A stretch of 21,117 nt of DNA, from contig CAKREL010000037.1 of NCBI GenBank assembly GCA_934317205.1, positions 1 to 21,117 of the forward strand. Direction: 5' to 3'. A program made the position numbers and the translations under genes. The DNA comes from an uncultured Eubacterium sp. (GTDB lineage Bacteria > Bacillota > Clostridia > Lachnospirales > Lachnospiraceae). The first letter of the stretch is position 1, and each line of letters begins with the position of its first letter. The notes beneath the pieces were generated by a model that was not told the origin of the DNA, made no database searches, and worked only from the letters and a program-made list of their open reading frames with translations. Shown in pieces: positions 17,701 to 21,117 of this stretch.

Positions 17701-18677
17701 TTCGGATTTTTCAGTGCATCCGGAATATCCGCCGGGTAAGCAGATACATCCATACCATAGCCTGCTGCCAGTTTCTGCATAGAAGCAAAACTTTCATTTA
17801 TCTGCTGATACTGTTGTGCAATACCTGCATCGTGATATGCTTTTTTCTCTGTTTCCAATGCCATTTTGGATGCCTGCAGACCTGCAAGCTGTGCATTGTA
17901 TGCAGATTGTGTTGCCACTGCTGCATCGACGGCTTTACTCGTTTGCGCCAGTTCACCGAATGTCGTATTTTGTTGATTTTCCAGTTCTTTTTTTGAATTT
18001 TCCAGTTGTGCTTTTGCATTGTTCATCTGGCTTTTGGCATCGTCAAGCTGTGACTTTGCATCTGCAAGTTTATCATCCACATAACCTGCCAGTTTATCAT
18101 TCAATGTATCGATTTTTTCCTGATTTAACCGAATTTCCACGGTTTTTTCAATGGAACCGGTAGTATCGACACTGGCTACTCCATTCTGACGTTCCATCGT
18201 TGGAACCACGGTATTCTCCACAAAATCACTGAGTTCATAGATATCTTTTCCTTCATAATCTACGCTGGCATAAATGACAGGCATCATATCCATAGACACT
18301 TCCATGATCATCGGCTTTCCGGCACTATCCGGCAATGTGATCAAATCCAGGGCATTAGACAACTTTACCATGGCACTGTCCATGTTTGTATCCTCTGCAA
18401 ATTCCAGCATAACAGTACAATAGTTTTCATTCGAAGTACTTGTGACATTTTCTACTCCATTGACTGTTCCTAATCCTGCTTCCAATGGTTCTGTTACTGT
18501 ACTCTCGATTTTGTCCGGTGAAGCACCCGGACAGGTCGTCACTACCACAACGTACGGCAGTGAAAACTCCGGCAACAGATCTGTCGACATTCTGGTAAAA
18601 CTTACTACACCAAGGATCAGACAGAGCACCACCGCAACAAACACAGTATATGGTTTCTTCACGCTAAATTTTGACAT
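14787..18677 (-). CDS. RND-superfamily efflux permease with internal coiled-coil insertion
   Basis: The 1296-residue protein has the full RND topology: a first membrane helix at 10-28, a large extracytoplasmic loop, helices 2-6 at about 590-742, helix 7 at 778-797, a second loop, and helices 8-12 at about 1118-1275. The N-terminal FxxxxTDLLPEFSLPYV and TM4 motif GIGMLVDNSIVVIENIYR (Asp659 equals AcrB Asp407) place it near the HAE1/AcrB class. AcrB Asp408 is Asn660 and Lys940 is Asn1188, in VVNNGIVFVDYANQL. Residues about 190-470 are an Ala/Gln-rich coiled coil absent from AcrB. Substrate is unknown; neither adaptor nor outer-membrane channel genes are nearby, as expected for a monoderm. ATG 18677 has AAGGA seven bases upstream; a TTG at 18722 would overlap the regulator's stop and lacks support. 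It begins 41 nt after the AraC gene, its likely regulator. Confidence 0.93.
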   Translation of the reverse strand: MSKFSVKKPYTVFVAVVLCLILGVVSFTRMSTDLLPEFSLPYVVVVTTCPGASPDKIESTVTEPLEAGLGTVNGVENVTSTSNENYCTVMLEFAEDTNMDSAMVKLSNALDLITLPDSAGKPMIMEVSMDMMPVIYASVDYEGKDIYELSDFVENTVVPTMERQNGVASVDTTGSIEKTVEIRLNQEKIDTLNDKLAGYVDDKLADAKSQLDDAKSQMNNAKAQLENSKKELENQQNTTFGELAQTSKAVDAAVATQSAYNAQLAGLQASKMALETEKKAYHDAGIAQQYQQINESFASMQKLAAGYGMDVSAYPADIPDALKNPKKLDALTAFMRQIGQSDAAESLTADNLKQLDEIVNTRLPQIDTELANLAVEIQAAQVAVDQVNAQVKAATDNYEALEVGKISAAVGFSTGAAQIADGEAALERNQEKLDDAQTSYEQGRDTALKNANLDALLNLDTLSQLISAQNFAMPAGYIYQGDDQYLLKVGDEYASDGELESSVLCNIDGLGDVHVSDVADVTWIDNSKDAYAKVNGRDGIVLSISKSSTAGTADVSDTCNAAISQLEKDYNGLHITSLMDQGDYIDLIVENVLSNLIVGAILAIIVLAIFLRSIKPTIVVAFSIPLSVLVAIVLMYFSGVTLNLISLSGLALGIGMLVDNSIVVIENIYRLRSLGVPSIRAAVMGAKQVAGAIASSTLTTICVFLPIIFVNGLVRELFVDLALTIAYSLVASLLIALTVVPAMSSTMLRNTQPKPQKLLNKMLNVYEKMLRFCLRKKFVPLIIAVGLLAGCAYKAVNTGMILFPTMGGDQMSVTMEADEKLTDEETFALADQAMEKMTAIDGVTYVGMISGSSSASQNASSMMMSNGGTHNLNVFLLLDEETAKDNRPVAKQLEKICKDLKFKDYSVSTSNMDMSSYMASGLTVNIYGSDTDKLLKISNDVMDIVSDVKGFTKITNGQESGDKTIQLTIDKDKAAKQGLTVAQIYQELAGNLTTEKTATTLTMDGKQYDVEIVNENDAVDVDSLMNYEFSVDKQNADGTTETEIHKLSEFATMSEGVSLASIKRDNQKTYISVTAETEDGYNTTLLSRILQDKLEGYELPDGYSLEIAGESTEVMNAMNDIFLMIGLAIAFIYLIMVAQFQSLLSPFIVIFTIPLAFTGGLLGLFIGRQEISLTAMMGFLMLAGVVVNNGIVFVDYANQLRMDGMEKREALVETGRTRMRPILMTMLTTVLAMCTMVFSTDAAAEMSRGMAIVVIGGLLYATLMTLFVVPVLYDILFRREVKKVDIGDEKLLDEKL
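17268..18110 (-). other. Coiled-coil hairpin segment inside the RND gene
   Basis: This encodes RND residues about 190-470. Residues 207-234 are four regular heptads (AKSQLDD, AKSQMNN, AKAQLEN, SKKELEN). A return arm at about 366-450 has further Ala-, Gln- and Asp-rich heptad-like helices (DGEAALERNQEKLDDAQTSY). Between them is an Ala/Gln-rich region with a Pro-containing turn near 315-326, suggesting a long antiparallel hairpin. It falls where AcrB has its N-terminal docking subdomain, because AcrB-like sequence resumes with LLKVGDEYAS and LGDVHVSDVADV. Extent is approximate. Confidence 0.7.
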
Positions 18678-18710
18678 TTCTTTCCTTCTTTCTACTTTTC
18701 TATTGTTTAC

Positions 18711-18771
18711 ATTGCGGATCAACGTTTCCTTATTTCTGTTTTTTCCTTTTCATTGCAGATCAACGTTTCTT
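18711..18771 (-). repeat. Direct repeat across the araC-RND junction
   Basis: Plus-strand attgcggatcaacgtttcct (18711-18730) and attgcagatcaacgtttctt (18752-18771) match at 18 of 20 positions, offset by exactly 41 bp. The first copy spans the regulator's stop codon and the start of the gap to the RND gene; the second lies in the last codons of the regulator. It may be a slipped tandem duplication or a paired protein-binding site. Confidence 0.75.
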
Positions 18772-19579
18772 TTTCCAATTCTTTATTTTTCAAAAGTTTT
18801 TTATATTTTTCCGGTGTTGTTCCTGCAAATGCACGAAAATCTTTTAACATATGTGACTGGTCATAATATCCGCAATTGAGTGCCAGTTCTTCGTTGTTCA
18901 CCTGGTCTGCAGCTCCGTGAATTGCATTCAAAAATGTCTGAAACCGGATAAAACGTTCAAATTCCTTTGGTGAAATTCCATGAATCTGTTTGAAAATCCT
19001 GCGAATATAACATTCCGAATACCCTGTTTCTCTGCTCAGCATCTGTATGGAAATATTACCATTCGTAGCATAAATCCGTTTTCGCAGATATTCTTCCAGG
19101 ACATGGACGGAATCTTTTACCTGCTCCTGCTGATTTTCTGCCAGATAACTCAGTAAGATTTCAGCTCTTTTTTTTACATTTTCTGCCTCTGCCAGCGCAT
19201 CTGTCAGCCCTGCACCATATTCATTTTTATCGATTTCAAGATCCTGATTGACAACTTCCTGAATCGTAAGTCCCGAAGGGAGAATGTATTTTCCCGGAAA
19301 GAATCTGGCTCCGAAGTAATATCTCCCATCTTCAAATTCCCAGTCCTTTGCTTTCAGAACTGTTCCACCAAGCAATACTTTCACATCACGCTCACCGATA
19401 CCAAAAACAAGATCCGTACTGTCATCCGGCACCGCCTTAAAATTTGCTGCTGCTCCTTCCTGTACATGAAATTCATAAAAATTTGAAATTCCCATTCTGT
19501 GTGGAATGATCTCTTTGTAATCATCTGCATCCAGTGATAAATATGGCTGTACAGGTACCAGTATTTCTTTCTCGTTCAT
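18719..19579 (-). CDS. AraC-family transcriptional regulator
   Basis: The 286-residue protein has an N-terminal sensor-like domain (about 1-150, with DSTDLVFGIG near 53-62 and RFFPGKYILPSG near 92-103, resembling the DUF6597 type found in AraC-like regulators), a coiled linker rich in Glu/Gln, and a C-terminal AraC DNA-binding domain at about 160-262. Both helix-turn-helices are visible: ISIQMLSRETGYSECYIRRI (177-196) and NEELALNCGYYDQSHMLKDF (229-248), the latter followed by the usual AGTTPEKYKK. The tail after 265 is highly charged and lies in the direct repeat. ATG at 19579 has AGGAG eight bases upstream. It directly precedes the RND gene and likely controls it and its own transcript; the ligand is unknown. 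Confidence 0.93.
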   Translation of the reverse strand: MNEKEILVPVQPYLSLDADDYKEIIPHRMGISNFYEFHVQEGAAANFKAVPDDSTDLVFGIGERDVKVLLGGTVLKAKDWEFEDGRYYFGARFFPGKYILPSGLTIQEVVNQDLEIDKNEYGAGLTDALAEAENVKKRAEILLSYLAENQQEQVKDSVHVLEEYLRKRIYATNGNISIQMLSRETGYSECYIRRIFKQIHGISPKEFERFIRFQTFLNAIHGAADQVNNEELALNCGYYDQSHMLKDFRAFAGTTPEKYKKLLKNKELEKETLICNEKEKTEIRKR

Positions 19580-19730
19580 CGTATCAGCTCCTGAATTTTC
19601 TTAAGTTTATGCCTCCGCTGTCCTTGTTACGGATGAGTATATCACATTTTTTTAATCACTGCACGAAATCTGTCTTAGCAGAAAGCTGAAATATCCAAGA
19701 TTATTGGTTCTTCTCTTGTAACTATAAAGC
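19580..19730 (-). promoter_or_regulatory. Probable promoter region of the araC-RND run
   Basis: The gap between the terminator and the regulator's ATG has a -10-like TATACT on the minus strand at 19636-19641; no good -35 is found at 16-18 nt, which would suit an activator-dependent promoter. An imperfect palindrome TCTG-TCTTAG-CAGA lies upstream of it at about 19670-19683. No other gene is seen here. Confidence 0.4.
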
Positions 19731-19776
19731 AAAAAAATCACCCGGCTATCGAAATTGATAACCGGGTGATTTTTAT
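19731..19776 (-). terminator. Strong bidirectional rho-independent terminator
   Basis: The arms at 19733-19750 and 19757-19774 form an 18-bp stem (17 Watson-Crick pairs and one G-U in the minus-strand RNA) with a six-base loop. The core is ATCACCCGG pairing with CCGGGTGAT, flanked by A/T runs that give a U-tract in either direction. It lies 34 nt after the stop codon of the surface protein gene and insulates the araC-RND run from it. Confidence 0.93.
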
Positions 19777-19809
19777 AGTATATAGGGTAAAGTATATTGG
19801 ATAATTTAC

Positions 19810-21117
19810 TTAGAAAACAACTTTACCATTGACGATTTTGTAAGTTTTTCCGTTGGATTTAATTTTTCCATTGTAGGAGAAATCAACTTTACCATCTTTT
19901 ACATACCACCAGCCGTTCTCGTTGTTTGCGAGACCTGTGAAGCCAAAGTCTACTTTACCATCTTTGATTCTCCACCAGCCATTCTGATTGTTCTTGATAC
20001 CTGTGTAGCCAAAGTCAACTTTTCCGTCTTTTACATACCACCAGCCGTTTTCGTTGTTTGTTACACCTGTGTAGTTAAAGTCAACTTTACCATTGACAAT
20101 CTTCCACCAGCCGTTCTGGTTGTTCTTGATGCTGTTGCAGCTGAAGTCAACTTTACCATCTTTTACATACCACCAGCCGTTTTCATTGTTTGTTACACCT
20201 GTGTAATTAAAGTTAACTTTACCGTTTTCAATTCTCCACCAGCCGTTCTGATTGTTCTTGATACCTGTGTAGCTGAAATCAACTTTTCCGTCTTTTACAT
20301 AGTACCAGTCTGTCTGGTTGTTGTAAACGCCTGTTACGTCTGTAGCTACTTTGCCATCTTTGTAGTAGTAGATGTTTCCATCTGCTGCTGTTTCGTTTGC
20401 AAGACCGTCTTTGATCTGCGGTGCAACCGGTGTATCCGGTGTCTCATCTTTCTGATCAGATACTGTTACGTTCTCATATGTCTTACCTGCTTCCAGAGTG
20501 ATTGCATTTCCATCAGCATCTTTTGCAGAACCATACTCTACAGTTGCGTCATCAGCGATTGTCAGTTTTGTGATGATAGATGTACCATCAGCTGTCCATA
20601 CAGCACCATCTTCAACGTTTACAACAACATCATTAGATCCGTTGTAAGAAGGTGTATTCATTACATGACCAATCTGGTTGTAATCTGCTTCTTTGATGGA
20701 TGTGTTCTGTGTCTTGCCGCCATCTGTTGTATGTTTGATCGTTGTAGCACTGATAGAACCTGTTACGGAACCACCTGCCTTAATATTTACAGTCAGTTCC
20801 TGACCATCTCCGTAATATCCGGATCCGTTGTAAATATTTCCTTCTAACTGGTTTGCAACGTTTAATGTAGATGCTGTTGTCTGAGCTGCTCCACCTGGTG
20901 CTCCATCTGGTGCGCCACCCTGGTCGCCACCTGCTGCTCCATCCGGTGCTCCACCTGGTGCTCCATCCGGTGCTCCGCCTGGTCCACCCGGCTGCTGTCC
21001 GCCAGCATCAGAAGAAGCAGATGCTTCTAACCAGCCTTCAGACTCAGAATACTCAGCATCACTGAATACAGGACCTGAATATCCTTCCGGGAAGGAGATT
21101 CCTTTTGCTGCTGAATC
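19810..21117 (-). CDS. Surface protein with beta-helix-like region and wall-binding-like repeats (5' end outside window)
   Basis: The frame is open to the window edge, so only the C-terminal 435 residues are visible; an internal Met at 20661 should not be taken as the start. In order: an acidic Ser-rich part (FSDAEYSESEGWLEAS), a Gly/Pro/Asp linker (about 39-78), a segment with short beta-strand repeats typical of right-handed beta-helix surface proteins (NGSGYYGDGQELTVNIKAGG; GAVWTADGTSIITKLTIAD), a Pro/Thr spacer (DQKDETPDTPVAPQ), then eight about 22-residue aromatic repeats and a short cap ending KIVNGKVVF. These repeats resemble choline/cell-wall-binding repeats (PF01473 type). There is no LPXTG or C-terminal membrane helix. 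Extracellular location and adhesion or glycan binding are inferred. A signal peptide would lie outside the window. Confidence 0.85.
   Translation of the reverse strand, partial: DSAAKGISFPEGYSGPVFSDAEYSESEGWLEASASSDAGGQQPGGPGGAPDGAPGGAPDGAAGGDQGGAPDGAPGGAAQTTASTLNVANQLEGNIYNGSGYYGDGQELTVNIKAGGSVTGSISATTIKHTTDGGKTQNTSIKEADYNQIGHVMNTPSYNGSNDVVVNVEDGAVWTADGTSIITKLTIADDATVEYGSAKDADGNAITLEAGKTYENVTVSDQKDETPDTPVAPQIKDGLANETAADGNIYYYKDGKVATDVTGVYNNQTDWYYVKDGKVDFSYTGIKNNQNGWWRIENGKVNFNYTGVTNNENGWWYVKDGKVDFSCNSIKNNQNGWWKIVNGKVDFNYTGVTNNENGWWYVKDGKVDFGYTGIKNNQNGWWRIKDGKVDFGFTGLANNENGWWYVKDGKVDFSYNGKIKSNGKTYKIVNGKVVF
19813..20406 (-). repeat. Tandem 66-bp (22-residue) wall-binding-like repeats
   Basis: One degenerate 25-residue unit, seven regular 22-residue units and a 19-residue cap. 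Units alternate between NNENGWWYVKDGKVDF and NNQNGWW(R/K)I(E/K/V)(N/D)GKV(D/N)F, giving a higher-order 44-residue (132-bp) period. Units 4 and 6 are nearly identical in DNA. The YT-G junction that ends most units is replaced by CN-S at the unit 4/5 boundary (Cys codon 20137-20139), the only cysteine in the visible protein. Confidence 0.92.
20884..21003 (-). repeat. Gly/Ala/Pro/Asp low-complexity linker repeats
   Basis: The segment encodes repeated GGAPDGAP-type octets (24-bp units): GGAPDGAP, GGAPDGAA, GGDQ, GGAPDGAP, GGAA. It interrupts the beta-rich surface protein between its acidic Ser-rich part and the first visible beta-strands. It is probably a flexible exposed linker. The DNA units are near-identical and could change number by slippage without a frameshift. 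Confidence 0.85.

Noticed and set aside
18678..18722. Possible N-terminal extension of the RND protein from a TTG at 18722
   Set aside because: It would add 15 mostly charged residues (MIRNVNNRKVERRKE), overlaps the regulator's stop and lacks a ribosome binding site; ATG at 18677 has AAGGA and begins directly with the normal pre-TM1 sequence.
19813..20406. CRISPR-like array because of regular 66-bp spacing
   Set aside because: The repeats are in-frame coding units with conserved aromatic residues and no unique spacers.
19810..20661. Surface protein starting at the Met encoded at 20661
   Set aside because: The frame stays open upstream to the window edge with convincing protein sequence, and there is no ribosome binding site before this Met.
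20871..21065. Plus-strand frame with LVLHLVLHPVLHP repeats
   Set aside because: It is the antisense reading of the GGAPDGAP repeats in the surface protein gene.

Overview
This 21.1 kb window looks like core chromosome from a low-to-mid GC Gram-positive anaerobe, most probably a gut Lachnospiraceae (Blautia / Mediterraneibacter / Dorea-like). The reasons are the uvrC-hprK-murB-rapZ-whiA block typical of Firmicutes, HPr kinase and WhiA themselves, AGGAGG-type ribosome binding sites, and a surface protein with GGAPDGAP-type linkers and aromatic wall-binding-like repeats. Genus assignment is inference from protein style only. Every gene I can support is on the minus strand, so transcription runs from high to low coordinates. 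No tRNA, rRNA, CRISPR array, phage or insertion sequence was seen.

Region by region in the direction of transcription: (1) 21117-19810 is the 3' part of a secreted surface protein gene, closed by a strong bidirectional terminator (19731-19776). (2) 19579-12450 is a tight co-directional run: AraC-family regulator, a large RND-type exporter with an unusual internal coiled coil, a YbaK-type Cys-tRNA(Pro) deacylase, a six-helix DUF308/HdeD-like membrane protein, an unknown 76-residue protein and an AEC-family transporter. (3) 12290-10680 is pyrG (CTP synthase) with its own promoter and terminator. (4) 10314-8329 is ftsH, preceded by a well-formed promoter and a leader of about 220 nt. (5) 8182-128 is a seven-gene run, uvrC, hprK, M18 aminopeptidase, murB, rapZ, whiA and a lipid kinase, with gaps of 1-94 nt. 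(6) 50-1 is the start of a class II fructose-bisphosphate aldolase gene with its own promoter.

The seven-gene block links DNA repair (UvrC), carbon-catabolite signalling (HPr kinase/phosphorylase), peptidoglycan precursor synthesis (MurB), a P-loop regulator of amino-sugar or RNA metabolism (RapZ), a cell-division/sporulation transcription factor (WhiA) and lipid phosphorylation. Fba directly downstream fits the carbon-flux theme, because fructose-1,6-bisphosphate is the allosteric signal for HPr kinase. Several database-style longest reading frames are too long at the N-terminus. I chose later starts for the RND protein, hprK, murB and rapZ from ribosome binding sites and family lengths.

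Most of the window is ordinary housekeeping sequence and I see no clear new defence or mobile system. The points most worth a second look are the coiled-coil hairpin inserted in the docking region of the Gram-positive RND pump, an 18/20-identical direct repeat 41 bp apart at the araC-RND junction, the two-phase 22-residue repeats of the surface protein, palindromes in the hprK leader, and the small unknown protein.
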